DNA from: Prevotella sp. UBA3294 | GTDB taxonomy: Bacteria > Bacteroidota > Bacteroidia > Bacteroidales > Bacteroidaceae | Direction of reading: 5' to 3' | Length of the DNA: 23,215 nt | NCBI GenBank assembly: GCA_002361535.1 | Contig: DETG01000108.1 | Location: forward strand, 54,265-77,479 | Shown: positions 1 through 7,527 of the stretch, in pieces | Layout: each line of letters opens with the position of its first letter | Position numbering within the stretch: the first letter of the stretch is position 1 | The notes under the pieces: generated by a model | What the model was told of the DNA's origin: nothing | Database searches by the model: none | What the model saw: only the letters and a program-made list of their open reading frames with translations | Made by a program: the position numbers and the translations under genes

Positions 1-364
1 TCTCGCAGGCATACAGGTTGATGCCGAGCGCCTTGGCGGCCTCCACGAGTTCCTCCAGCGTGGCCACATTGTTCTTGCGCATCAGGTAGCGGAAAATCCT
101 GGGACCTGCCCCGAGGAAGTTGAAACGGCTTGTAGGGGTGACGCTGAGGCCTCCCATCATGAACCCGAAAATCTTGGTCAGCCAGTTGCCGCCCGTCAGC
201 GAACGGCCTTTCTTCTGCTTGATGGCATCCAGTCCCCAGAAAGTGAAGAAGATGTTCACCTCGTAACCCACGGCAGCGGCTCCGGTGCCGAGGGTGAATA
301 CGGCCGTCAGCTTGTCGAAATCGCCGCTGAAGGCAATGATGGATAGTTTCTTTGTCTCTGCCAT
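1..364 (-). CDS. DsrE/DsrF/DrsH-like family protein, partial (C-terminus beyond window)
   Basis: The ATG is at 364-362 and the frame stays open to the window edge, giving about 121 residues. The start MAETKKLSIIAFSGDFDKL, a glycine-rich stretch (GTGAAAVGYEV), the FFTFWGLDAIK segment, and a late NLYACE with a single cysteine match the DsrE2-type (peroxiredoxin-like) family. In related DsrE proteins the cysteine in this position handles persulfide sulfur. The gene starts 3 bp after the cysK stop, so it is very likely the last or a late gene of the metY-cysK transcript. That placement suggests a role in sulfur handling, but this is inference; the precise function of the family is not settled. 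The protein is truncated only by the window, not visibly broken. Confidence 0.75.
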   Translation of the reverse strand, partial: MAETKKLSIIAFSGDFDKLTAVFTLGTGAAAVGYEVNIFFTFWGLDAIKQKKGRSLTGGNWLTKIFGFMMGGLSVTPTSRFNFLGAGPRIFRYLMRKNNVATLEELVEAAKALGINLYACE

Positions 365-367
365 ATC

Positions 368-1303
368 TTATTCGTGATTAAACATTTGAGTGGAGAGGTA
401 ACGCTCACCCGTGTCGGGCAGCAGTGCCACGATGGTCTTGCCCTCGTTCTCGGGTCGGCGGGCCAGTTTGATGGCGGCGGCAGTGGCTGCACCGCTCGAT
501 ATGCCGGTCAGCACTCCGTCTTTCGTGGCCAGCAGCCGTCCCACGGCAAAAGCCTCGTCGTCCTTGATGCGCAGGATTTCGTCGTAGACGGTTGTGTTGA
601 GCACCTTCGGCTGGAATCCTGCTCCGATGCCCTGCAGCTTGTGCGGACCGGGCTTCCCGCCACTGAGCACTGACGAGCCGTAGGGCTCCACGCCCACAAT
701 CTTCACCTTCGGGATGTATTGTTTCAGCACCTGACCCACGCCCGTGATGGTGCCGCCCGTTCCGATGCCGGCCACGAAGATGTCCACCTTGCCGTCGGTA
801 TCGCGCAGAATCTCCTCGGCTGTGGTCAGCCGATGCACTTCCGGATTGGCGGGATTCTCAAACTGCTGGGGTATGTAGGCATTGCCGATTTCCTCTTTCA
901 ACTCATGTGCCTTGCGTATGGCCCCTACCATTCCCTCGTAGGCCGGAGTGAGCACCAGTTCGGCTCCGAGCGCCTGCAGCAGTTGGCGGCGCTCCACCGA
1001 CATGGCGTCGGGCATGGTCAGGATGAGGCGGTAGCCGCGGATGGCGGCAATGAAAGCCAGTCCGATGCCTGTGTTGCCGCTCGTAGGTTCGATGATGGTC
1101 GTTCCAGGACCTACGAGTCCCTTGCGTTCAGCCCGTTCGATGAGTGCCAGCGCCGTGCGGTCTTTCACGCTGCGTGCCGGATTCAGGTATTCCAACTTGG
1201 CCACTACCCGTGCCTTGAGTTTCAGTTCACGTTCCGTTCCCGTCAGTTCCAGCAGCGGCGTGTTGCCGATCAGTTCTATCAGACTTTGTGCTATCTTTGC
1301 CAT
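368..1303 (-). CDS. cysK: Cysteine synthase A (O-acetylserine sulfhydrylase)
   Basis: This PLP enzyme makes cysteine from O-acetylserine and sulfide in the cytoplasm. The 311-residue length is normal for the family. Visible motifs are the PLP lysine K47 in ARSVKDR, the substrate loop TSGNTG at 74-79, the phosphate-binding GTGGTITG in the middle, and GISSGAA near the C-terminus. It starts 32 bp after the metY-like stop and ends 3 bp before the DsrE-like start, so the three genes probably form one transcript. The spacer 1304-1335 is AT-rich with no visible terminator. CysK and CysM cannot always be separated by eye; the length and motifs fit CysK best. Confidence 0.93.
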   Translation of the reverse strand: MAKIAQSLIELIGNTPLLELTGTERELKLKARVVAKLEYLNPARSVKDRTALALIERAERKGLVGPGTTIIEPTSGNTGIGLAFIAAIRGYRLILTMPDAMSVERRQLLQALGAELVLTPAYEGMVGAIRKAHELKEEIGNAYIPQQFENPANPEVHRLTTAEEILRDTDGKVDIFVAGIGTGGTITGVGQVLKQYIPKVKIVGVEPYGSSVLSGGKPGPHKLQGIGAGFQPKVLNTTVYDEILRIKDDEAFAVGRLLATKDGVLTGISSGAATAAAIKLARRPENEGKTIVALLPDTGERYLSTQMFNHE

Positions 1304-1335
1304 GGTTTTATTTTATTATTTCCTTTTTACTTTTT

Positions 1336-2523
1336 TCAGATGTCGTCTGCCAGCAGCGCCTGCTGGATGTCGAGCAACAGATCGAGCGGGTCTTCCAGTC
1401 CTATGGAGAGCCGGATGGTGGTCTGCCTGACGTCCATTTGCTCCAGCTGTCTTTCGGGGAAGAGTCCGAAGATAGTCGAGGCGGGGTGGATGGCCAGTGT
1501 GCGGCTGTCGAACAGGTTCGTGGCCCGATGGATAAGTTTCAGCCGGTTCAGGAAACGGAAGCATTTCTCTTTCGACTCCAGATCGATGGTGAGCATGGCG
1601 CCCGCCGTGGGACCAAACTGCTGCTGAGCCAGCTCGTGGAAGGGGTTGTCGGGCAGTCCGATGTAGTTCACCGACTTGATGAGTCCCACCTCCCTCAATT
1701 CCTTTGCTATCCAGAGGGCGTTGGCGGCCTGCCGCTGATAGCGCACGTCGAGCGTTTCCAGTCCGAGTGTCTGCTGATAGGCCACCTGCGGCGTCATGTA
1801 AGCCCCGAGGTTCACCAGCAGTTCATATTTCACCCGCTGGTTCACCTGTGGGAACGTGCCATAGTCGATAATCAGTCCGCCCAGCGAAGTTCCGCCGCCC
1901 GAGATGTATTTCGTGCTCGACACCACTTCTACATCGACCCCCAGCTCCTTCAGCCGCGTTTCGGTGAAAGGAATCACGGTCGAGTCGGCTATCACGGGCA
2001 CACCCTTGCGGTGGGCTATTTCGGCAATCCTCTTCAGGTCGGCCACTTCCTGCTGCGGATTGGTCACGATTTCCAGAAACACGCAGCAGGTCTTCTCGTC
2101 AATGGCTGCCTCCACGGCCTCCAGGTCGGTGAGGTCTCTCAGCCGGGGCTTCACGCCGAACCGCAGCAGCGTGCCCGAGATTAGAGCCAGCGTGTTGCCA
2201 AACAGATGGTGCGACGACACGATGGTGCGGCCCTGCGCGCTGACTGCCAGCAGCGCATTGCTGATAGCAGCCATGCCCGAGTTGAACGCCGTCACGTGGG
2301 CTGCTCCCGTCAGTGCCTTCACGCGCTGCTCCAGGTTGGTCACCGTGGGATTTTCCATGCGCGCATAGTCGGGGGCACTGATGCGGTTGCAGAAGGCATT
2401 GGCCATCTCCTGAGCATCGCCGAACTCAAATGCCACATTATTATATACTGGCACTGCCAGCGCGCCGTAGGCATCGGGCCTCACGTAGGGCGTGTGTACT
2501 GCTATCGTCTGTTTTTTCAGCAT
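1336..2523 (-). CDS. Cys/Met metabolism PLP enzyme, probably O-acetylhomoserine sulfhydrylase
   Basis: The product is 395 residues and belongs to the trans-sulfuration PLP family. The PLP lysine is K205 in SSTKYISGGGTSLGG, and the end TLAIHPASTIFGLF followed by IRLSIGLEDPLDLL resembles O-acetylhomoserine sulfhydrylases (MetY), which join sulfide to O-acetylhomoserine to give homocysteine. Cystathionine gamma-synthase or gamma-lyase activity cannot be excluded from sequence. I place the start at 2523 (MLKKQTIAVHTPY) rather than at an in-frame ATG at 2577, because a good Bacteroidota promoter on this strand (TTTG at 2578-2575, TAACTTTG at 2554-2547) would put the transcript start downstream of 2577. 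It is the first gene of the metY-cysK-dsrE unit and is divergent from the Lrp-type regulator. Confidence 0.85.
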   Translation of the reverse strand: MLKKQTIAVHTPYVRPDAYGALAVPVYNNVAFEFGDAQEMANAFCNRISAPDYARMENPTVTNLEQRVKALTGAAHVTAFNSGMAAISNALLAVSAQGRTIVSSHHLFGNTLALISGTLLRFGVKPRLRDLTDLEAVEAAIDEKTCCVFLEIVTNPQQEVADLKRIAEIAHRKGVPVIADSTVIPFTETRLKELGVDVEVVSSTKYISGGGTSLGGLIIDYGTFPQVNQRVKYELLVNLGAYMTPQVAYQQTLGLETLDVRYQRQAANALWIAKELREVGLIKSVNYIGLPDNPFHELAQQQFGPTAGAMLTIDLESKEKCFRFLNRLKLIHRATNLFDSRTLAIHPASTIFGLFPERQLEQMDVRQTTIRLSIGLEDPLDLLLDIQQALLADDI

Positions 2524-2546
2524 TTTTACATCTTTATTTCTGGGTG

Positions 2547-2578
2547 CAAAGTTACGCGGTTTAGAAATATCTTCCAAA
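2547..2578 (-). promoter_or_regulatory. Promoter of the metY-cysK-dsrE unit
   Basis: On the minus strand, TTTG (2578-2575), a 20-bp spacer and TAACTTTG (2554-2547) match the Bacteroidota primary-sigma consensus TTTG-N19/20-TAnnTTTG. Transcription would begin about 20 bp before the ATG at 2523. Confidence 0.75.
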
Positions 2579-2609
2579 TTTCTTGCGTAATTCGGAAAAT
2601 ATCGCTAAA
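2560..2609. promoter_or_regulatory. Large imperfect dyad between the divergent metY and lrp promoters, candidate operator
   Basis: The dyad is centred between 2584 and 2585. By hand, 18 of 25 base pairs are symmetric, including arms around AATATCTTCC and its counterpart GGAAAATAT. It covers the -33 elements of both divergent promoters and reaches the metY-side spacer and the lrp -7 box. An adjacent Lrp/AsnC gene makes it a natural candidate binding site; this is inference. Confidence 0.5.
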
Positions 2610-2613
2610 TTTG
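2582..2613 (+). promoter_or_regulatory. Promoter of the lrp/asnC-type gene
   Basis: TAAATTTG at 2606-2613 fits the Bacteroidota -7 consensus TAnnTTTG. CTTG at 2582-2585 lies 20 bp upstream and is one base from the -33 consensus TTTG. The gene start at 2683 would leave a leader of roughly 60 bases. Confidence 0.65.
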
Positions 2614-2682
2614 CGGCGACAGCAGAAAATGTTTCCGAAAGGGGCATCTGAAATCTTTCCAAAAAGAATAAAATTCTGACAA

Positions 2683-3147
2683 ATGGCTGAAACCTTAGAC
2701 CAAACCGACTTGCAGATACTGAAAACGCTGCAAAAAAACTCCAAACTCACCACGAAGGAACTGGCCGACGCGGTGCATCTCACACCCACGCCCGTCTTCG
2801 AGCGACAGAAACGCTTAGAGCGACAAGGGTATATCAAGAAATACGTGGCCGTGCTCGACCCTGAGAAGCTCGGTCAGGGACTGCTCGTGTTCTGCAAGGT
2901 GAAGCTCAAACAGATCAACCACGAGATTGCCGATGCCTTCACCCGACGCATCATGCGCATACCCGAGGTGACCGAATGCTACAACACCAGCGGCGCCTAC
3001 GACTATCTGCTGAAGGTACGCGCCCGCGACATGAAGCAGTACCAGGAGTTCGTGCTCACCAAGTTAGGTGACATCGACTCCGTGGCATCCATCGAGAGCA
3101 CCTTCGTGATGAGTGAAATCAAACAGAACTACGGCATCAACTTGTAA
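2683..3147 (+). CDS. Lrp/AsnC family transcriptional regulator
   Basis: A 154-residue protein of the usual Lrp/AsnC length. The N-terminal part (about residues 5-60) is a winged helix-turn-helix: LDQTDLQILKTLQKNSKLT followed by a recognition helix around HLTPTPVFERQKRLE and the wing GYIKKYVAVLD. The C-terminal half (about 65-150) is the RAM/AsnC sensor fold with the typical VTECYNTSGAYDYLLKV strand-helix region. These proteins bind DNA as multimers, and amino acids often act as effectors. The gene is divergent from the metY-cysK unit, so control of sulfur amino acid synthesis is the likely job, by position only. The effector cannot be read from the sequence. Confidence 0.9.
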   Translation: MAETLDQTDLQILKTLQKNSKLTTKELADAVHLTPTPVFERQKRLERQGYIKKYVAVLDPEKLGQGLLVFCKVKLKQINHEIADAFTRRIMRIPEVTECYNTSGAYDYLLKVRARDMKQYQEFVLTKLGDIDSVASIESTFVMSEIKQNYGINL

Positions 3148-3151
3148 TCCA

Positions 3152-3231
3152 GAAAACAGTGTTTTCGGCACTCAAAAACGGTGTTTTCAGCCCATGAAAA
3201 CATTGTTTTGGAACATAAAAACAATGTTTTC
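3152..3231. repeat. Array of four 15-bp palindromes with about 22-bp period
   Basis: Units at 3152-3166, 3174-3188, 3196-3210 and 3217-3231 follow the pattern (G/A)AAAACnnTGTTTT(C/G). Start-to-start distances are 22, 22 and 21 bp, about two helical turns, so all sites face the same side of DNA. The array fills the gap between the convergent lrp-type gene and ruvB. It could be a protein-binding array or a set of short bidirectional hairpins. It is not a CRISPR, because the spacers are only 6-7 bp. Confidence 0.8.
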
Positions 3232-3324
3232 GTGAGTCAGGAAAGTCAAAGTGCAATATTCAACCGAAAGGACGGTTCAGAAACATGAGAATACTGCCAG
3301 ATAGAGTACGAGAAGGATTGCCCG

Positions 3325-4362
3325 TCATTCAAAGAGACCGGGTTCCATGATATTACCCGTATAGGGATTGCGCCCATAATGGCGATAGGCCAATTCGGTG
3401 GCCATGCGCCCCCGTGGGGTGCGTTTGATGAATCCCTCCATGATGAGGAAAGGCTCATAGACCTCCTCCACAGTACCCGCATCCTCGCCTATGGCGGTGG
3501 CGATGGTACCCACGCCCACTGGTCCTCCCTTGAACTTATCAATGATGGTGAGCAAGATCTTATTATCGATCTCGTCTAAGCCATACTGGTCGATGTTTAG
3601 GGCAGAGAGGGCGATCTTGGTGATATCGGTATTGATGCTGCCGTTGCCTTTTACTTGTGCGAAGTCACGCACACGGCGCAGCAAGGCATTGGCGATACGG
3701 GGCGTTCCCCTTGAGCGACGTGCGATTTCCATAGATGCCTCATCGGTGATGGGAACTTTCAGGATATAGGCCGACCGTTTGATGATCTTCTGCAGCACTT
3801 CTGGCTCATAATATTCCAAATGCATGTTGATGCCGAAGCGTGCACGAAGCGGTGCGGTGAGCAGTCCGCTACGCGTGGTGGCTCCCACTAAAGTAAAGGG
3901 GTTCAGGTCGATCTGGATGGAACGCGCCGACGGTCCTTTATCGATCATGATATCAATACGGTAGTCCTCCATGGCAGAATACAGATACTCTTCCACCACG
4001 GGTGACAGACGGTGGATCTCATCGATGAAAAGCACATCGTTCGTCTCCAACGAAGTGAGGATACCAGCTAAGTCACCGGGCTTGTCAAGCACTGGTCCGC
4101 TGGTGATCTTGAATCCCACACCTAACTCGTTGGCGATGATGTTCGACAAGGTTGTCTTGCCCAGTCCGGGAGGACCGTGCAACAAGGTGTGGTCGAGGGG
4201 TTCGCCGCGGTATTTAGCCGCTTCCACGAACACTTCCAAGTTCTCTACCACCTTCTTCTGTCCACTGAAATCACTGAAGCGCAGAGGGCGCAAAGCGTTC
4301 TCAAACTCCTTCTCTGTCGATGACAGCGTCTCTCTTCTTATGTCGAAATCTTCGTTCATCAT
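3325..4362 (-). CDS. ruvB: Holliday junction branch migration ATPase RuvB
   Basis: RuvB is the hexameric AAA+ motor that, with RuvA, drives branch migration of Holliday junctions in recombination repair. The 345-residue length is normal. Visible motifs are Walker A GPPGLGKT at 63-70, Walker B LFIDEIH with D114-E115, sensor 1 GATTRSG at 160-166, the arginine-finger region PLRARFG at 171-177, and the C-terminal winged helix ending [16 protein letters not shown]. Two adjacent ATGs (4362 and 4359) could start it, with little effect. It is the last gene of the tsaB-to-ruvB run and is separated from rseP by a purine-rich repeat spacer. Confidence 0.97.
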   Translation of the reverse strand: MMNEDFDIRRETLSSTEKEFENALRPLRFSDFSGQKKVVENLEVFVEAAKYRGEPLDHTLLHGPPGLGKTTLSNIIANELGVGFKITSGPVLDKPGDLAGILTSLETNDVLFIDEIHRLSPVVEEYLYSAMEDYRIDIMIDKGPSARSIQIDLNPFTLVGATTRSGLLTAPLRARFGINMHLEYYEPEVLQKIIKRSAYILKVPITDEASMEIARRSRGTPRIANALLRRVRDFAQVKGNGSINTDITKIALSALNIDQYGLDEIDNKILLTIIDKFKGGPVGVGTIATAIGEDAGTVEEVYEPFLIMEGFIKRTPRGRMATELAYRHYGRNPYTGNIMEPGLFE

Positions 4363-4379
4363 TATTCAAATCTTTCATC

Positions 4380-4449
4380 TCTCCTCTCATCCCTCCTCTT
4401 TCATCTCTCTCCTCTTTTCTCTCCTCTTTTCTCTCTCTCCTCTCTCCTC
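4380..4449 (-). repeat. GAGGAGA heptamer repeats in the rseP-ruvB spacer
   Basis: On the plus strand TCTCCTC occurs exactly at 4380-4386, 4408-4414, 4420-4426, 4436-4442 and 4443-4449, with a variant at 4392-4398. Linkers between the units are also purine or pyrimidine pure. On the sense strand of the operon this reads GAGGAGA, which looks like a chain of Shine-Dalgarno cores upstream of ruvB. The same heptamer is found inside the EptA-like gene at 13617-13681. Confidence 0.85.
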
Positions 4450-4455
4450 TATTTA

Positions 4456-5832
4456 TTACATATACCCTAACCACCTAAGGATATCATTCAGGTTAGCCAC
4501 CACCATAAGGAGGATGAGGATGGTGAAGCCCACATATTCGGCCTTGATCATGAAGTTTTCGCTGGGCTTGCGTCCTGTGATGATCTCGTAAAGGAGGAAC
4601 AGTACATGACCGCCGTCGAGGGCAGGGATGGGTAGGATGTTCATGAAGGCAAGGATGATGGAGAGGAAGGCTGTCATGCGCCAGAACATCATCCAGTCCC
4701 ATACCGGTGGGAACAGACTGCCGATGGCTCCGAAGCCGCCTAATGACTTGGCCCCGTCGGCTGTGGCCACATATTTCAGGTCGTTCACATAACCGCGGAG
4801 CACGCCCAGCCCATATTTGATGCCTGCCGGGAAGCTCTCGAAGAAGTTATATGTCAGTTGGGTGGGCTTGTAGTAGGTGGCGATGGACGTCTGACTCACG
4901 CCTAAGCGCATCTCCGGGGAGAGCACCACCTGTGTGGTATCCGTTGTTCCGCTTTTCTTCGACTGATAAACCAGTTGTACGGTACGGGTCTTTAGACTGT
5001 CAGCACTGCTCTTAGCCGTAGAGAGCACATCATTGAGGACTCCTATCTGATAGACGAACTCGTTCCAGGAGTCAACAGGTTTATTGTTGATGGCAAGAAT
5101 CTTGTCACCTTTCTCCATACCGATCTTGGCAGCAGGAGTCTCGGATAGCACACTGTCGATCTCTGCAGGCACGAACGGACGGGCAAAGGCTGGGTCGGCC
5201 TGCAGCATCTTGATCAGACTCATCTCCTCAGGCATCTGGATCGTCACCTCGCGGTTGCCGCGCTTCACTGTGATGGTTTGGGCATCGGCCAAATGGCGGA
5301 ACACGTCCACATCATAGCGATCGAAGGCCTTACCGTCGTAGGCCACGAGAATATCATGATCCTGGAAACCGATCTGTTTGGCCTCGGTGTTGAATTTGAA
5401 TCCCATCGACATGTCTTTTACGGCGATATACTCATCCCCCCAGTGGAAAAGCACCATCGAATAGATGAACAGGGCTAAGAGGAAATTCACGAGCACACCA
5501 CCGATCATAATGAGCAGACGCTGCCATGCCGGCTTACTGCGGAACTCCCATGGTTGCTCGGGCTGTTTCATCTGCTCGGTGTCGAAACTCTCGTCGATCA
5601 TACCGGCAATTTTGCAATAGCCGCCTAAGGGAAGCCATCCTACGCCGTATGCTGTATCACTGTTTTTGGGTTTGAACTCGAAGAGGTGAAACCAAGGGTC
5701 GAAGAACAGGTAGAATTTCTCTACGCGCACCCCGAATAGCTTGGCAAAAAAGAAATGGCCACCCTCATGGAGAAGAACCAGGAGAGAGATGGCGAGCATG
5801 AACTGTAACAGTCTGATCAAAAATACTTCCAT
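4456..5832 (-). CDS. rseP: Site-2 intramembrane zinc metalloprotease RseP (M50 family)
   Basis: A 458-residue membrane protease that cuts transmembrane segments of substrates such as anti-sigma factors. The zinc motif HEGGH is at 22-26 in the first membrane helix. The second motif NILPIPALDGG, with D406 as the third ligand, precedes a membrane helix near the C-terminus. Between them lies a periplasmic part with a PDZ-like domain around residues 215-300 (SETPAAKIGMEKGDKILAINNKPV). The length is typical of Bacteroidota RseP. It starts 3 bp after the dxr stop, so the two genes are co-transcribed and probably translationally coupled. The dxr-rseP pairing is common in bacteria. Confidence 0.94.
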   Translation of the reverse strand: MEVFLIRLLQFMLAISLLVLLHEGGHFFFAKLFGVRVEKFYLFFDPWFHLFEFKPKNSDTAYGVGWLPLGGYCKIAGMIDESFDTEQMKQPEQPWEFRSKPAWQRLLIMIGGVLVNFLLALFIYSMVLFHWGDEYIAVKDMSMGFKFNTEAKQIGFQDHDILVAYDGKAFDRYDVDVFRHLADAQTITVKRGNREVTIQMPEEMSLIKMLQADPAFARPFVPAEIDSVLSETPAAKIGMEKGDKILAINNKPVDSWNEFVYQIGVLNDVLSTAKSSADSLKTRTVQLVYQSKKSGTTDTTQVVLSPEMRLGVSQTSIATYYKPTQLTYNFFESFPAGIKYGLGVLRGYVNDLKYVATADGAKSLGGFGAIGSLFPPVWDWMMFWRMTAFLSIILAFMNILPIPALDGGHVLFLLYEIITGRKPSENFMIKAEYVGFTILILLMVVANLNDILRWLGYM

Positions 5833-5835
5833 TGC

Positions 5836-6993
5836 TTATTGATTGTTTAATAGTTCAGAGGCAATGCTACGTGCCTCAGCATCTGTTTTAAAATAGGTAT
5901 CTAACGACGGATTCTTATCAAATGAGGCCCGTTGCATGGTTTTCTCGATGACATCCGCCATTTGGGGGAATGAGCAGCGGTCATGACGGAAAGCTTCGTT
6001 CACCACCTCGTTGGCAGCATTCACGATACAAGCCATGTTACCACCGCAACGGATAGCCTCGAAGGCCAGTGCCAGACAGCGGAATCGCTTCAGGTCGGGC
6101 TCGAAAAACTCTAACGGATGTTTGAAGAGATCGAGACGGTCGCCAGAAAGACTCAGTCTGTCGGGATAGGAGAATGCATACTGGATGGGCAGTCGCATGT
6201 CGGGAACACCTAACTGGGCTTTCACCGATCCGTCGATGAACTGCACGGCACTGTGGACGATGCTCTGCGGGTGGATGAGCACCTGGATCTTCTCTGCAGG
6301 CACTCCGAAGAGCCATTTGGCTTCGATCACTTCGAAGCCTTTGTTCATCAGAGAGGCAGAATCGATGGTGATCTTCGCCCCCATGTCCCAGGTGGGATGT
6401 CGCAAGGCATCGGCGGCTGTCACCCGTGCTATCTGCTCCTCGCTCATCTGTCGGAACGGTCCGCCTGAGCAGGTGAGCAGAATTTTCTCAATAGGATTAT
6501 TACCCTCACCGACCAAACTCTGGAAAATGGCAGAGTGCTCACTGTCAACGGGCAGGATGGGGGCATGGTACTCGTTTGCTAACTGACAGATCAACTCACC
6601 AGCCACGACCAGTGTTTCTTTGTTGGCCAAGCAGATCTTCTTCCGTGCCTTGATAGCATGTACAGTGGGGGAGAGACCGGCAAAGCCCACCATGGCGGTG
6701 AGCACCATATCGATGGGACCCGCTTCGACGATATCGTCAAGGGCTTGCTTCCCTGCATATACCTTGATGTCCGGCTCGTCGGCCAGCAATGTCCGCAGTT
6801 CTTCGTAGCGAGCCTCATTGGCAATCACCACGGCAGCAGGCTTAAAGCGTCGTGCCTGCTGGGCTAACAACTCCACCTTGTTGTGGGCCGTCAAACAATA
6901 TACTTCGTACAAGTCGCTATGCTCGGCAATGACTTCAAGTGCCTGCGTGCCAATGCTTCCTGTAGAACCTAAGATAGCAATTTGTTTCTTCAT
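5836..6993 (-). CDS. dxr: 1-deoxy-D-xylulose 5-phosphate reductoisomerase
   Basis: This enzyme (also called IspC) converts DXP to 2-C-methylerythritol 4-phosphate with NADPH, the committed step of the MEP isoprenoid pathway. It is 385 residues, the usual size. The NADPH-binding motif GSTGSIG is at 9-15, ANKETLV at 123-129, the metal-binding D150 and E152 lie in PVDSEHSAIFQ, and the substrate-binding SGGPFR, HPTWDMGAKITIDSASLMNKG and HPQSIVHS motifs are all present. It is the drug target of fosmidomycin. It sits between rimM (11-bp gap) and rseP (3-bp gap). Its isoprenoid products would also feed polyprenyl-phosphate users such as the UbiA-family enzyme at 16479. Confidence 0.97.
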   Translation of the reverse strand: MKKQIAILGSTGSIGTQALEVIAEHSDLYEVYCLTAHNKVELLAQQARRFKPAAVVIANEARYEELRTLLADEPDIKVYAGKQALDDIVEAGPIDMVLTAMVGFAGLSPTVHAIKARKKICLANKETLVVAGELICQLANEYHAPILPVDSEHSAIFQSLVGEGNNPIEKILLTCSGGPFRQMSEEQIARVTAADALRHPTWDMGAKITIDSASLMNKGFEVIEAKWLFGVPAEKIQVLIHPQSIVHSAVQFIDGSVKAQLGVPDMRLPIQYAFSYPDRLSLSGDRLDLFKHPLEFFEPDLKRFRCLALAFEAIRCGGNMACIVNAANEVVNEAFRHDRCSFPQMADVIEKTMQRASFDKNPSLDTYFKTDAEARSIASELLNNQ

Positions 6994-7004
6994 TATTCTT
7001 TTTC

Positions 7005-7526
7005 TTATAATGACAATAATCCCTCGGGCAGATCCATGATGATGACCTGGTGCGCCTCATCGATGTCTTGTATCAGAGCGGAGGCAGCAGGAATCAGCAG
7101 CTCCTTCCCCGTATCACTGGTAACCTCTAAGAGCACATTCTCCGTGGAATCATCTACCGAGGCGATAGTACCTATCGGCATGAGACCTGCCGCATTGACG
7201 ATCCGGAAACCAACGATCTGCGCCCAACAGACGCCCTCTTCCTGATCCGGAGCTAATGCCCGGGGAAAGAACACCTCACAGTGGGTCAGCTCTCGCGCCT
7301 GCTCCAGGGTGTCGATTCCCTCAAGTTTCAGTAACACGCTCTCATCGGTACGGAAACGGTACTCCTCGATGAAGAACGGCACCAAGATCCCATCAACCTG
7401 AAGGATCAGGTAGTCGGCATCCACCTGGTCGAACACGTCATCACTGAACATAAAGATGACTTCTCCCTTGATGCCATGCGGTCGTCCGATGCGACCGATA
7501 CGAAATACCTCTTCTTGACGGATCAT
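7005..7526 (-). CDS. rimM: Ribosome maturation factor RimM
   Basis: RimM assists assembly of the 30S subunit head and binds protein S19. The 173-residue product has the N-terminal RimM domain starting FRIGRIGRPHGIKGEV (about residues 8-85) and a C-terminal PRC-barrel with the typical NVLLEVTSDTGKELLIPAASALIQDID and a final IIMDLPEGLLSL. It starts 1 bp after the murA stop and ends 11 bp before dxr. In many bacteria rimM is linked to rpsP and trmD; here it sits in a murA-dxr operon instead. Confidence 0.93.
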   Translation of the reverse strand: MIRQEEVFRIGRIGRPHGIKGEVIFMFSDDVFDQVDADYLILQVDGILVPFFIEEYRFRTDESVLLKLEGIDTLEQARELTHCEVFFPRALAPDQEEGVCWAQIVGFRIVNAAGLMPIGTIASVDDSTENVLLEVTSDTGKELLIPAASALIQDIDEAHQVIIMDLPEGLLSL

Positions 7527-7527
7527 G

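Noticed and set aside
719..2184. Long open frames on the plus strand across cysK and the metY-like gene
   Set aside because: They are antisense to two clear enzyme genes, show no family motif, and reflect the codon bias of those genes.
2524..2577. Longer N-terminus of the metY-like gene from an ATG at 2577
   Set aside because: The promoter boxes lie within this stretch, and the added residues are unlike the family.
3152..3231. CRISPR array
   Set aside because: The repeats are 15 bp with 6-7 bp between them, and there are no cas genes.
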